Source: Topomyia yanbarensis
Taxonomy: Eukaryota > Arthropoda > Insecta > Diptera > Culicidae
Length of the DNA stretch: 64,000 nt
Assembly (NCBI RefSeq): GCF_030247195.1
Contig: NC_080671.1
Location: forward strand, 215,764,942-215,828,941
Direction: 5' to 3'
Both the position numbers and the translations under genes were made by a program. This document shows, piece after piece, positions 32,526 to 45,179 of the stretch (within the stretch, counting starts at the first letter, position 1; each line of letters begins with the position of its first letter). The notes under the pieces are model-generated. The model saw only the letters and a program-made list of their open reading frames with translations. It did not search any database and was not told the DNA's origin.

Positions 32526-33189
32526 ACTTTACACCGATCATATAGCACAATGGTGAAACAGGTAAGAAATCACAAATGTCGGTTAGCCGCATGCTACCGC
32601 ATGGTTGCAGCCACGTGTTTCCCCATTGATGATTTCTATAGTCTGACTGTTGGTTTGAATATTTCATTCTTTCCGATATGTTATTATAGTTACTCGTTCA
32701 ATAATAAGGGATGCCGTTGAGGTGGAGCTTCCATACTGCATTGTCAGTAGCTTTTCGCAAGTTGTTGAGAGGTGAAAATTTGGTTACCCTCCCACTAATG
32801 AAGAATAAATAGACGATAAACTGCTTGCCGGGGAAATAAACGCACAATTCAAATGTTTATATTTACCAGGCTGCTGATGTCAGCTTGTGAGAATTATAGG
32901 TGATTTTCCGTAAATGTTTGTTTCTATGTTTGAATGAAGAACTTTTCTCCCAAACCTTTACACAAAATCACATTTTGGAGAGCATACTTCAGCATAGTAT
33001 GCATATGTATCATTAGTCGAATGTTCGATCTAGTAAAAGCTTCTGCTAAATCGAGAGAGATTTTGAAAATGGCTGTAGTTTTTAAATGTCCGTGTTTGTT
33101 TTTGCAGATATACGTTTCCCTACGTTCTTATTGCTGGCTTGAACCTTTCGAATAGAAATTCGTTCAGTTTACTCTTCATATAAAATAAT

Positions 33190-33600
33190 GAGGGAGTAGT
33201 ACACATGTCCCGTCTATAACAAAGGTGATAAGCTGGATTGTTGCAAGTACCAGTCAATCACATTGCTGAATGCCACCTACAAAGTGTTCACCGCTGCCCA
33301 TAGAGAAAAATGGGGAATTCAGAGCAGGTTTTATTGGGACATGCATCATAACAAACGAAATATTTTCGATTCGACTAGTCTACCAAAAATGTTGCAATTA
33401 CAACGTGCCACCTGTTTATAGATTTCAAAGCCGCATATGATACAATCGATTGAGATCACCTATGGGATCTAATACACGAATATGGGTTTCTAGCTAAACC
33501 GACATATTTGATCAAATCGACTATGGATCGAGTGATGTGTTACGTCCGAGTATCGGGGACACTATCAAGTTCTTTTGAAACTCAGGAAGGACTATCTAAT
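33190..33600 (+). pseudogene. Non-LTR reverse transcriptase fragment, left arm
   Basis: Conceptual translation shows [25 protein letters not shown], then FDFKAAYDTID-like and VRVSGTLSSSFE pieces in changing frames. These are conserved blocks of a LINE reverse transcriptase, N-terminal part. The clade is not settled. The copy in the other arm is at 48890-49275. Confidence 0.65.
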
Positions 33601-34249
33601 GTTTAATATCTTCGGAAAAAATGCGGTAATAAATGGTAATAAATATGTACACGAGAGCAAGAGGTTCGAAGGAAGAAACATTACACCTTATGCTCATATG
33701 CTCGGTTCTAAACCAAGAGGATGATATAGGATTATGTCAATCATCATTTCAACACTCTAATAACCAGACCTCGAAAGCGAAAGTTCCATCTCATTAAATC
33801 TTAGCAGTTTAGAAAATATTGCAAACTACTATTTTTTTTTGGGCTATCTAGACTACTGTATTACTACTACTGCATTTAGATGCGACCCAAGTTGAATTTT
33901 CTACGACTAAAAAGTCGGTGCAAGTACTACAAAACACTGAAAATTACAATTATGTGGAAGAATTTAAATCTATCGTGAATAACCATGAATGATATAACCT
34001 TAAATTATTTGTATGTGAGCGAAACATTTCTAGAAGACCGTTGATAGTTTCTCATGTAAGGAACAAAAATATCTTCACAATACAATACAGAAAGTTTATC
34101 TTCACTGGATTTATTATGAAATTAGTATGTATATGAGCGAGACATTTCTAGACTATTGCTGATAGTTTTAACTCAATGAGCTATTATATCTTCATATATA
34201 GTTCAGAAAAAAATTATTTTCAATTCCGATTTGTTATTTGGCCGAGTCT

Positions 34250-35988
34250 CATATACAAATCGACTGTGTGTGTTTTTTTGTTTTTGTTTTTAGAGGATAG
34301 CAAAAAACTTCCAAAAAAGCCCTGAGGCAGCAGGAAAAAAATATATTAAACTGTAACGTCTCAGGGAGCTGGTTTGTGTTGCCACCCGACTCGCCAAAAA
34401 CCACTACTCTTGCCAAACACCTGAATCCTCCCCGGCACTACCTTACGGCATTACTTCGGGGAGGGGGTTTTTATGAGTATAACACCCACTCTAATTCCAC
34501 TACTTAGCAGTTAGTTCCTTCAATAGGGTTACAGCACTACTCCTCGACGGTGGTGTGTTCTTCACCATCAACATAGACTGGCAAGTTCTACATGGTAGTC
34601 GGAAAGCTAGCAGGGGGTCGAAACTTTATGCTCTTCCCCTACGAAGACAATCTGGGCGGCAAACTTCAGAGTGTCAAATTTACCTAGCCCTTCGGCTCCC
34701 TTGTGCCACTCTGCACCGAAATTTTCTTCTCGTACCATTCAGCACCACTTGCTCGTTCAGCTCCCGACTTGTTCGCAAACTACTCGGTCCAGTCCCCAAC
34801 GATGGATCTGGCCTACTCCGAAGGAGAATTCCTAGGCGAGACAGGTTCTCCCGATACCGAGCGGTAGATTTCTCCCGATGCCGTTGTTCGTTTCCGTGAG
34901 TCAATTAGCTCCCCGCTTTGTTCCGATCTACTCGATGTAGCCCCAGCGATGGACCTAGCCTACTCTACGGACCAGCCAGTAGGTGCTAAGGTCCATCCAG
35001 CGATTCTGGGTGGAACGTAGCTTCCGGTTCACTGGCGCCCCAATGATCCATTGCTAGCTATTCGACACGGTCTGATCCCCGGCTGTGCATCTACCCTACT
35101 CACGAGCTATCCGGTAGGGTGTTAAGGTCGGTCCGGCGATTCCGGTTAAGTCTGACGTCCGTATCACTGGCGCCCAGATGACTCGAACCCGGTTCTACGT
35201 TGCGTACTACTCAACTGGTCGTAACCACTCTATTGACAGCGTCCCAGGTATGCTCGTCGTGGCACATCTCTTTAACGATACTGTCAACTATCACACCCTA
35301 CGAAAACTTCTCCGAACCTAGACCACGTGTTCCTGTGTCTTTGCACGTTTACACACTCCGGACAAAGGAGTGCCGAAGCATGTCCAAACCGGTGCAAGTA
35401 CTTCCCATACAAAATTTGCATCAAATGTAAGTTCACATCTCCTTGTTTCCTATGCACCCAAGCTGTCACATTTGGGATTAGTCCTCAGCCATAGTGATGC
35501 ATTTTCGGGATCATGCCGGTGATAACGCATACTACCTCCGACGATATTGTTCTGTAACCACTCGCGACTCGTACGGGCATCAGCCGGAATGTCCGGTTCA
35601 GCTTTTCACGGCTCCGTTTGGTTTGCAGCGCAGCACCCCAAGGAACCCCATATCGATGTATCGATGACGAAACGGTAGATAGCAGACATCTCGTGCTGCT
35701 TCTCGGACAGCCGACATTTGGCATGATTCTCGTTGTCTTCGCCGACTTTTCACAGACGTAGTGGACGTGGTTGTTGAAGCTCAACCGGTCGTCGGTTATT
35801 ACTCAAAATTCTGCCCTCCAACGTCGATCTGAATCCGCTGAATCGCTTTGACGCTGCTTGTGGTGGGTTATTTACAGCTTGACTCCGTTCATCTAGCTCT
35901 CGGTCGCGTCTATTGTCTCCGTCACAAACAACTCCACTTATTCAAATGTCTCACCAATCACCGTTAGTTACATGTCGTCCGCGAAACC
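34250..35988 (-). pseudogene. R1-like LINE, 3' part, left arm
   Basis: On the - strand, 35485-35784 encodes a region with SSSIHRYGVPWGAAL and VASGYRTISSEVVCVI, typical of the RT C-terminal part of R1-like LINEs. 35284-35469 has LHLMQILYGKYLHRFGHAS followed by CPEC, the end of ORF2. The rest down to about 34250 is 3' UTR. The upstream part of this same LINE lies at 38430-39440, beyond a 2.4-kb insertion at 35989-38428. There are many stops and frameshifts. Copy in the right arm: 45180-45792 and 46936-48130. Confidence 0.75.
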
Positions 35989-36148
35989 CACACAGAAAAA
36001 TCCACACGACTTGTCGTGCTTTCTTCAACGAATTTTATTATAATTCTACACGTGGATTGAAAATTACAGTTTCTTGAAACGGAAAACCAATGCACTTCAA
36101 TGTATTTTTTACACGCTTATTGCTGTAAAATGAATGACATGTAATATT

Positions 36149-38256
36149 CCCTCTCGCAGGTTGATGGGATTGACGGTATTGTAAACATCATCAAGCCACA
36201 ATAGATTCAATGGAGTTATCTAAATATAAGGACCTTCGCTCTTTTTAGTTTTTATTTGCACCAAGTCCTACTACTAAAGGTTAATTAGTTCTCATGTTAA
36301 TAATCCACCAAACTTTATGACTACTGAGGATTTGATTTATATAAGAAGCCCGCTTCAAGATGTTGATTACAATACGCCTCGATAGTGGTGTGTCGAGGAG
36401 GCCGGGAGGGCTGATTTCAGCCTTTTTTCTGTTCTATACCTTTCCTCTGTTTACCAGCTCATAACCAACAATCAACCAATAACAAACAGATAATTGAGAA
36501 AGGATGTGCTATGTGTGGTGATTGGCTATTCAAGTATTAGTAGTGTTTGAAGTACTAATGTATGTCTCATGTGATGATCATAACTTCAGCTGTATCTTGT
36601 ACCTATCTAATCTATTACGTCTCTCATATATTGTCTTTTATTTCTTATTTTCGAGTCCTATACTGCCATTGTACACCCGCCTTCAGCTGGGTCAACAAAG
36701 ATGGTGATAGTGAACGTCTTAACACTCACACATTCTCAAACGCGGTCTCAAGCATGAACTTATAAAAAAGCCCTCGCGCACGCGGTTACGTATCGATCAC
36801 GTCCGGAAGTCTACCCTTGATCCTAGAAGTCTAGGTCCATGCCTTCAGCTGGACCAATTAAGAAAATACGCTCATACCTATTAGACAACACGTCTCATGG
36901 CGACATGACCGGGAACCCTATCGATATAAACGATCTCACTCTCTGCCAGAACTCTAACCGCGCACCGAAAATTCAATATCAGACTCACGGTTCGCGCGAC
37001 CATTCAAGAACACACGTTACAAAATCACGTCAGCGCACAAACGTTAGAGCCCCTCGCGATTTTCCAAACAACCTACGCCCACGAACTCGCAAACGTGATT
37101 ACACCCCGGTGATAAGGTGAAAATCTCAGCACTCATAAACTTAGCAACACGATCTCAAGCGTCAACCTACAAACTCCCGCGCTCGCGCCATCATGAATCG
37201 GGATCGTCCGGAAGTCTCTATCCTCGGTACCAACAATCTAGGTCCTTGTTAATAAATAAAAAAAAAATAAAATTGAAAAGTAACTCCCATATCCACTGGA
37301 CAAAACGTTCCATGGCGACATGATCGGAAACTCTAGTGATATGGGGTAACTCTCTCCCTGTCAGAATGTGATCCGTACACCGAAAGCTAAAGGTCGGAAT
37401 GACGGTCCGCGAATATATGAATGGCCGCAGGGTTTCAAAATCGAATTTCTACACGCGAAGTCACATACGCGCGAGCACACGCGACAAACACGTCAACATA
37501 CGAACGCTTAAGCCCTTTGCGATCATCTACGCACACCTATGCCCGAGATCGCGTAAAATTGATAACACTCCGGCAATTGTGTGAACGTTTTAGTACTTAC
37601 GACGTTACAAACGCTGTCTCAAACGCGAACCCGCAAACGCGCGCGATCATGAATCGGTCACGTCCGGAAATCTTTAGCCTTCATTCTAGCAATTTAGGTC
37701 CATACATTCAGTTGGATCAATCAAAAAAAAAATAAATAAAGCTCATATCCACTAGATCACGCGTTCTACGGCGACATAAATGGGAATTCTAATGATATGT
37801 AAGAACCCACTTTCTTCTGGAATATGAACCGTACACCAAAAATTAAGTATCAGATTCACGGTCCGCGCGCGATCATTCTAAAACACATGCGAATATGCGA
37901 AAGGCACACGGTTATCAAATAGAATTTATACACGCGAAGTTCATACACGTTAGCACACGCGACATACAAACGCACACGCGACATACAAACGCACACGCGA
38001 TCGAGCACGTTAACGTACAAATGTTCGAGCCCTTCGCGATGATACACGCGATCGCGAGTCCCTACGCCCGCACATACCTGAACGGTACAATGAATATCAC
38101 ATTCAGGATCACGGCCCGCTACAATTGGCCTAATGCAGTGTTTTATTGGGCGACATTGCCTGTCTCGTCTGCAAATTGTAGTATGTGATTCTGACGGGGA
38201 GCCCTTCCGAGAACCTAGCTCTACAGCTCCAGTAGGACTACTCTCGAAAAAAAAAA
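36149..38256 (+). mobile_element. 2.1-kb poly(A) retroposon with internal tandem array
   Basis: Flanked by an exact 18-bp duplication TGAATGACATGTAATATT (36131-36148 and 38257-38274). The 3' end is a run of ten A. There is no RT or other recognisable protein. Most of its length (36780-38240) is a tandem array of a 0.4-kb unit. It was probably moved in trans by a LINE. I do not recognise the family. Confidence 0.78.
36780..38240 (+). repeat. Tandem array, three units of 405-460 bp, CpG-rich
   Basis: The mark CGTCCGGAA(G/A)TCT recurs at about 36800, 37205 and 37661; a second mark around ATGGCGACATGA recurs near 36897, 37315 and 37770. The units contain many CGCG and ACACGCGA blocks, unlike the AT-rich surroundings. 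In the third unit a 19-bp block ACACGCGACATACAAACGC is doubled (37966-38000). Small ORFs here (36839-37120 and others) are not convincing. Confidence 0.85.
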
Positions 38257-38429
38257 TGAATGACATGTAATATTACACGAACGAAAGTGTAAAATTGTAT
38301 GCTTTTTGATGCTCTAATTGAGTGCATTGATTTTAACGTAATTTTCAATCAAAGTTTTGATTCAATCTTTGTATCTTTACATTCGTATTGATTTACATGT
38401 CGTTTAAACTTCATTATTTTTTTGTGTGC

Positions 38430-39440
38430 GCGATTTTCACTTTCCTGGGCAGCCGAAGAGTTATGACCCCATCGTATACCCGTTCCAATTTGGACCAAGA
38501 ATGGAGCCTTGAGGAACGTACGCTGTGAATGACATTGACTTCTGCCCTTCGCTCGTCTCGCACAGCAGCACTCTGCTCTATAAGTAGCTCTTCAGGATCT
38601 AGCATAGATAGTTGGGAACCCTCATTCTGTGCAGCGCTGCAGCAATGGCTGTCCAGTTGGCACTGTTAAATGCATACTTAACATCTATCATGACCACAGC
38701 CCAGTATCGATATACTCTTCACTTCTGTTTAGATGCCTTCTCAGCACTCTTAAACATTGTCAGAATTGCATCCACTGTTGACGCTTCTTGCGCAATCCGA
38801 GCTGCCTCTTAGTTAGTCCGCGCGGCTTCGGCTGCAGTACCAGCTTCTATACCTTCCAAATTTCGGGGAACCTTTATTTAAACACATCTGCAGCACCATC
38901 CTGAACACGTCCGGATATGCCAGGATCGCACGTTTGGTGTTCTATCCGGACCGGGGGATTTCTTTGATTTCAGAAACTTCGATGCTTTGTCGAGCTCATC
39001 GTTACTTACCAATCGTCCGTGTGTGCTCCTTCTTCTTCGCCGTACGGTGTTGGTGGCCAGATAGTTGGATCGTGCTTCGGGTAAAAGACCCTCGATAATT
39101 ATATTCAGCTTACTCGGGCATATTTTGGCTGGCGTCGTCGAATTCTTCATTTTCGCCATCACGACTAGGTACGCGTCGCCCCAGGGATAAGCGTCTACTT
39201 CTCGTCACAGTTCTTTGGGGCAATCTGATTTTTTAAGTCTCTCAGGTTACTCTCCAAACCCCAGGCGTTGAAGTAACCACCAATGACTACCGGTTTCCGA
39301 TCGATCAACTACTCGGTTAACTGCTCCAGCATTAGGCTGAACTGCTTTACTGTCCACCTTGGAGGAGCGTAATAGCTACACACGAAGACGCCATTGATTT
39401 TAGCGATCACGAAGCCTTCATATGAGCGTTCTACCACTTC
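38430..39440 (-). pseudogene. R1-like LINE, endonuclease and RT start, left side
   Basis: On the - strand 39240-39440 reads as an endonuclease segment (YYAPPRW, LMLEQLTE and a piece like VVIGGYFNAWG). 38878-39162 includes LDKASKFLKSKKSPGPDRTPN, the start of an RT domain, and 38440-38870 matches the RT core seen on the + strand at 45190-45600. Many stops. It belongs to the same LINE as 34250-35988. Confidence 0.7.
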
Positions 39441-39454
39441 TTGAATGGGGAATC

Positions 39455-39655
39455 TGCCCATAACTTTTATCACAGCCGTTCAATCGATATGAGAGTTCCC
39501 AAAATCGATTTTGAAGCGAGAACGCCCTCCAGCACTACGAGACTCATCGTATTGGTCGAGTGCATGCAACCCAAGGCAATGCGCAAGCAACGATACTGGA
39601 TTATCTCCAGTTCGATGAAGTGTATGTTCGAGGGTACTTTTTAAGGTTTTAGACC
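39455..39655 (-). pseudogene. Small I-clade LINE fragment, reversed
   Basis: On the - strand it matches the junction of 40800-40887 and 42711-42860: the block around GCATGCAACCCAAGGCAATG (reversed) and the segment read there as the RT C-terminal part. A run of 13 C at about 39658-39670 marks the junction with the next fragment. Confidence 0.65.
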
Positions 39656-39930
39656 ACCCCCCCCCCCCCTCTCCGCCTAAAAGGACGACCGATTGCCTTG
39701 CGATGGCTTCAGTCTTCTTGGATATAAAGGGGGCTTTTGACTCAGTTTCTTTCTGAGAAGCTGTACCAGAATGGTCTTTCACCGATTTTAAATAACTTTT
39801 TGCTAAATCTGTTGTCTGAAAAGCACATGCATGTCTAAGTTTCCTGTTCTACAATTTTTACGTAAATGACATTGACGATTGTCAATTCATGCACGCTAGG
39901 GCAACTTGCAGACGACGCGCAGTGTCGCCT

Positions 39931-40739
39931 AGCCGGACAAAACCTCTAAATTTTATTTTGGATTTTTCATGATTTAACTTTTTTTTTGTTTGTAAAGAGG
40001 TTTAATGGAGTTTTCTCAAAATATTAGGTGTTGAAGACGAAAGATAGATTTTTTGCAGAACTTCAAAGGTGAAATAGAGGATCAATTCTGTAAAAAAATG
40101 TATTCAAACCTATGTTATTCAAATGACTATATATTTTTAGTTAAGATTCCGATTAGGGTCGAACTGGTTTCATTTGAAAGGTTATTCACTGGACTTATAA
40201 CTTTCCATTTGGTTGATACAAGCTTTTTTTTTCTCACACAGGCATGAAGCACAAATAATAAATCGTGCATTAAATTAAAATTATAATGTTCAAAGTGGCT
40301 GTACTTTATTTTGAAACAGATCACTTGTAGTTAATGATACTTGAAAATTGGTGTACGTTCCGAAAATGAATGTGCTTTTTGCCCCGAGGTATGAAAAAAT
40401 GTGATTTTTCATTATATGTCTGAAGGAGACGTATGATTGTGTTTGATTCCCCAAGGTACGAAATATAATTTATGAATGTCTACCAGCATTATCAACAACT
40501 GAAAAAATGTGTATTGTGCTAAAAATTCGCCACACTAATTTGTTTGAAAATGAATTTGCATATATTGTGCACCTCAAAATTCGTTAATGTTGAATTTTCG
40601 AACCACGAACTAAGTACCAAAATTTTGAGGTAGAAATAAAAATAAAAAAAATAACATCAAATATTAATTCAGTGCGACAAAATTACCCCAATGTGAAGTT
40701 TTCATCAAATTCGGGCCACTTTTGAGGTTTTGTCCGGCT
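39931..40739. mobile_element. 0.8-kb non-autonomous DNA element
   Basis: AGCCGGACAAAACCTCTAAA at the left is reversed at the right end (TTTGAGGTTTTGTCCGGCT). It lies inside the I-clade LINE fragment directly after the catalytic block. No coding sequence. The duplication is not clear. Confidence 0.75.
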
Positions 40740-40999
40740 TTTGTATGGAAGATGATCACTGTGCGACGGGGTGGTCTCTGTTACAGCGCCCAAGGCATTT
40801 GGGGGTGTTTCTGTTTCCGCTCTGCCTCGAACATAGACTTCATCAAACTGGAGAGAATCCAGTATCGTTGCTTGCACATTGTCGGCGTAGCCAGAAATTT
40901 GGTTTGGATGGGGTTTTGACGAAAATCTTAGATTTTTCAAAAATGTTGGCGGGTCTATTGATAACATTTAATCTGTAGGCCGCGATCGACTGGGTACTA

Positions 41000-41930
41000 C
41001 CGTGTTCTGCAGTAATAGCGAAATGGGATGGTGTGAGCGGGCATGGGTGCTATAACCCTACTGTAGGTAGAATTAAATACCTGTCGCATGTGTCAGTTAT
41101 GTTGGGTGGCGGACTACGAGACAGGTTACGTCAAGTTCAACGAGTGGCCCAAAACACCACTTTACTAACAATCAAGCAGAAAAGGATGAGCTGAAAATTC
41201 GCAACTTCGAAACCGTAACATTGGAAGAGCTTTGATGGACGGGGCAGAATGTGTCGAAATGCGGGGATCGAGCGACGGCATAAGAGCTGGGCAAAATGCG
41301 CCAACGCGTATCAAGTGGCAGGCGATCAGCGAAAGGATTTGTGTAGTGTGGATCAAATCCACAGCATTATCAATGTGCACTGACCTCACGAAGCCGAGAA
41401 AGATGCATTTTATGCGCAGCTGGAGCTTGTCTATGATAGCTATGATGTCATCGGTGACATAAACATCCTGATAGGCCGGGGCATTGTATAAACCGGTTAT
41501 CGCACAGGATAGTCTGTAAACCTTATAAACAATGTTCAGAAATTCTCATGATTGATAAGTATATTATGACGAACACCTAAATAGCGAAGCAGTAGACGAC
41601 ATAAGTATTGCAAGAATCAGCTTGGAGACGCGCGCAGTCGACGACAGATTCCGGATCTACCTAAGATTCATGAAAAAATAGGACGGTTGGACCGCTGGCA
41701 ATGATCAACTGTCATATAAGCAACTCAAACACAGAGTAGAGGAATTGGCTAGAGCACTCCACTGGGTACTTTTGAAGATCTGGAAGGAGGAGATTTTACC
41801 GAAGTATAGGATGTAGGAAGTAGTATGTCCCATCTATAACAATGGTGTTAAGTGGGATTTTTGCAACTAATTACCGATTAATCGCATTACTGAACTGCCC
41901 TGGTATGCAAAGGTGACGTAAATGCCATCG
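41000..41930 (+). pseudogene. LINE endonuclease and RT-start relic
   Basis: Disturbed frames contain FYAQLELVYDSYDVIGD-like endonuclease text near 41410-41470 and, near 41750-41870, HWVLLKIWKEEILPK followed by CPIYNNG, the block before the RT core. It resembles the LINE family of 33190-33600 but does not overlap it enough to be sure. Many stops. Confidence 0.55.
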
Positions 41931-41939
41931 AGTATATTT

Positions 41940-42640
41940 ATCAATTTTCAAATCTTGCATGGTGCGGGTAAAAGCTTGCTTTCGCCACTTTGCTTTTCGT
42001 ATTTCAACAAGTTATTTTTTTAAATCGTTTGCACTGAAAGATGCACCTTTGCATACTAGAATAGTAAACGTCATTTACAAGGTGTTCTCCCAAATTCTTT
42101 GTTGCCGCCTATCTTCAACCAAGCTATTTGCAATAACACTCTTGAAAACTTTGCTGAAGACACTAAGTCTCGAACTAAATTTGCTGAATACTAAACCTCC
42201 AAAGGCTGATAGTTTCCAAATTATGGAATCTTGGCGCCATTCAATTCGATACCCAAATGTACACCATAAATAGCGAAAAACGTGAAAAATTTCAATTTTT
42301 TATTAGCAATCTTAGCTAGTGGCACTTTATATAAGTGATAACCCAAAAAAAAAAAATCAAATGCACATAAAAACCGATTCTCACCTGTTAGAGACAAGCG
42401 TAAAATGCCATTTTTCATCAGTTTCCATGTAGGCGTTTTCATTGAGCTATTTTGCTTGATATTTACATAATTTATCAACTATAGGTTCCTCACTAAAATA
42501 TTAGTTACAAGATCCCATTCTCACAACTTATAAAAAGTCCCCATAACGTTTAAAACATTAGGTTCTCAACGCAATGAACAGATAATAAACTTCCAAAATT
42601 ATTATTTGAATATTTAATAAACTAGTCAGCATCAAACTTT
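41940..42640. other. Unassigned AT-rich DNA
   Basis: Part of the interior of the GGCGTAGCCA element. No coding signal recognised. Confidence 0.35.
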
Positions 42641-43940
42641 TGTTTCTTCAATTCAAATATTTTGGTTTGGAGGGGGTTTTAACCCCCAAAACCCCCCCTT
42701 GGCTACGCCACTGCCTTGGGTTGCATGCACTCGACCAATACGATGAGTCTCGTAGTGCTGGAGGGCGTTCTCCTGCTGGAAAATCGATTTTGGGAACTCT
42801 CATATCGATTGCTCATCCGATGCGACATTCTGAACTCGTTGGTGATTGGAAACTTCAAGAGGCTCGTTGAGCTTAATTCTCAAACCCGATTTATGTCCTT
42901 GTACTTCGAGTACATGGAACAGCGCATCAATCCTTCTTCGTATAATCCCAACCGCATCTATCACCCTAATATTTCTGATTCTACTGTATTCTTCGACACA
43001 TCCACGAAGGATCGTGGAATCCCGGACCATATTAGCCCGTAAGTGATTCCCAATATATTTTATAATAAATTCCGATAAGTCGACTGTTACAAAATGTTGT
43101 ACACTGACGGATCAAATCTCGATGGGTCCACTGGCTTCGGTATCTTCAATAATACTATCACTGCTTCATTCAAGCTCAATGATCCCGCTTTAGTTTACGT
43201 CGCAGAGTTAGCTGCAATTCAGTACACCCTTGGGATCATCGACACTCTGCCCACAGACCACTACTTCATTTCGGAAAGCCTCAGCTCTGTCGAGGCTCTT
43301 CGTGCGATGAAGCCCAAAAAACAATTCTCGTATCTTCTGGGGAAGATACGGGAGTCCTTGTATACGTTATCTAAAAAATCTTACCAGATTACCTTTGTTT
43401 GGGTCCCATCTCATTGCTCTATCCCGGGCAATGGAAAGGCCGACTCTTTAATAAAGGGGGACATTAGATGGATACATGTACGAAAGACCAATCTGCTTCA
43501 ACGATTTTTTTAGTATTTGTCATCAAAGGATACTCAACAGTTGGCAAACCTTGTGGAGCAATGGGGAACTTGGACGGTGGCTACATTCGATTATCCCAAA
43601 GGTATCAACAAAGTCATGGTTCAGGGGGATTGATGCGGATCGGGATTTCATTCGTGTTATGTCCCGGCTTATGTCCAACCACTACACCTTGGATGTACAT
43701 TTGCGGCGTATTGGGCTTGCGGAGAGTAGTCTGTGCGCTTGTGACGAGGGCTATCAAGACATCGAGCACGTTGTCTGGGTATGGGCCGGTTATTAGGACG
43801 CCAGGTCTCAGTTAAAAGATTCCCTTCGAGCCCTAGGTAGACCACCCAATGTTCCAGTTCGGGATATGCTCGCAAATCGCGATCTTCCCTTTATGTCCCT
43901 TATTTATATTTTCATAAAAACGATAAATATGCCAATTTAG

Positions 43941-44690
43941 CTCCTCTTTTTTATTTCTCGTTTTAGAAGTTCCCTGTCCTGCCTTGTGGAGCCGATCAGC
44001 ATCAGAGTGCCATTATGTGACCGCCGTCGCCTTTACCACGCAATTTGAGGCGAGAGCGACCCGATTCCGCAGGTCCGATGAATCCCACTCATCAACCCGG
44101 GTCTTGACGTTTGGCATGTCGCTGATCTCCCGTTTGCCTGAAAGTGGCAAGTCTGGTCTTCTTACCTGTCAACATATCCGCCTACTCTCTTCTGTTCCTG
44201 ATATAACTGCTTCAACACCGATGTTGGAAATAATCCACATTTGCATTCTGTATTCCTAGTTTTAAGATAGCTGTATTTTTGTCATAAACATATTCTTTCC
44301 CACCTTGTATATCGAACTGCATTCCTAGTTTTAAGATAGCTGTTCAATTTCTCATAAAAACCTGTTCCCCTTTCAAACTGTATTCTTAATTTAAAAATAG
44401 CTGTAAAATTTTTCGTAAAAAAACTTATGTTTCTCCTTTTGTATATCAAACTCAATTCCTAGTTTTAAGATAGCAGCAAAAAAAATTTCTGAAAGCCTAT
44501 TGTATCCTACTTTTGAATATAGCATTGCATTTCTAGCTTTAAGATTGCTGTAAAAAATCCCCCTTGTTGTAAAAAATATTTCAAATTTGTAACCATCTAG
44601 TTTTAAGATATCCAAAATGTAAAAAAATGAATTTGGCACCGCTAAGCTAACGCATTTTTGCCTAACAAATAAACGAACTAAATAAAAAAA
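43941..44690 (+). other. 3' UTR of the shattered I-clade LINE, with tandem units
   Basis: From 44246 to about 44610 a unit with the core TTCCTAGTTTTAAGATAGCTG recurs around five times at about 70-80-base spacing, decayed. It ends with TAAATAAAAAAAAACC near 44690, which may be the LINE 3' end. Confidence 0.6.
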
Positions 44691-44694
44691 AACC

Positions 44695-45095
44695 TGTTTT
44701 AATCCACCTAGTGGTGCTATTGTGCCTTTCTCATTTGTCCAAACTACGATTCCATGGCTGATTATGTTCAATACAATGCTGTGAATGTATATTACCTATT
44801 CAGTACGATTTGCACATACATACAATGGATCGACAGCCAAGATCTTGAGATACGATGTGTCGACACTGAAACATCGCTTGAAACTAGCGGCGGATCAAGG
44901 AGGAAGATCCGAGGGGTCTGGATCCTGCCTAAAATTTTCAACTTGTTAAGAAATTTTAAACTAGTTTTAATTTTAAAGTAGCAACCCCTCATTGCATACT
45001 CCTACCTAAGCCTATATAGGTCAAAAAATTTAGGTCTGGATTAGGTTGACGATTTTTATAGTGATTGCATAACATTTCTATATGAGAAAGGCAAA
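44695..45095. mobile_element. 0.4-kb MITE
   Basis: TTTTAATCCACCTAGTGGTG at the left end is shared with the start of the window (1-40, reversed). GTGCCTTTCTCAT on the left and ATGAGAAAGGCAAA at the right are inverted. Two small ORFs inside are chance. Confidence 0.65.
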
Positions 45096-45179
45096 AACAG
45101 TTATTTAATTTTGTTATTGAAATTTACGTTGTTTCGTTTATTTCCAAAATCTAGAAACTGGTTTCTCAAAAAAATGGCA

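Larger units (their letters stand above)
31168..35988 (+). repeat. Left arm of the foldback
   Basis: Reversed copy of 46936-51976. Shared blocks include 31180-31640, 31890-32560 (with a MITE), 32560-33800 (LINE fragment) and 34250-35790 (R1-like LINE). The stretch 31640-31880 is poorly matched. The arm contains no intact gene. Confidence 0.85.
35989..38428. mobile_element. CACACAG-ended DNA element carrying a retroposon
   Basis: CACACAGAAAAAT at 35989 and ATTTTTTTGTGTG at 38428 are inverted ends. The R1-like LINE is continuous in the other arm at the corresponding place, which fixes the ends within a few bases. Without the retroposon at 36149-38256 the element is about 0.33 kb. The MITE at 51495-51808 has similar ends. 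Confidence 0.75.
40888..42710. mobile_element. 1.8-kb DNA element with GGCGTAGCCA ends
   Basis: Left end CGGCGTAGCCAGAAATTTGG and right end CTTGGCTACGCCACTG are inverted, and both ends carry a TTTGGTTTGGA(T/G)GGGGTTTT block close inside. It splits the I-clade LINE. It encloses a LINE endonuclease/RT relic at about 41000-41930. Confidence 0.65.
39673..43940 (+). pseudogene. I-clade LINE ORF2, shattered by two insertions
   Basis: Pieces in order: 39673-39930 with MASVFLDIKGAFDSVS and, near 39905, QLADDA (RT catalytic block); 40740-40887, RT C-terminal part; 42711-43940 with LYTDGSN (43097), ELAAIQYTLGII and GNGKADSL of the RNase H domain, and a C-terminal part with ESSLCACDEGYQDIEHVVW near 43720-43780. 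The order agrees with the LINE at 16883-22896, but it is another family at the nucleotide level. The third RNase H block reads ISESLSS, where the related intact LINE has LTDSLST, so an active-site Asp is changed. Two DNA elements (39931-40739 and 40888-42710) split it. Dead. Confidence 0.75.

Noticed and set aside
36839..37735. Arg/Thr-rich small ORFs in the CpG-rich array
   Set aside because: They occur in different frames of different units and have no family features; the array is better read as non-coding.
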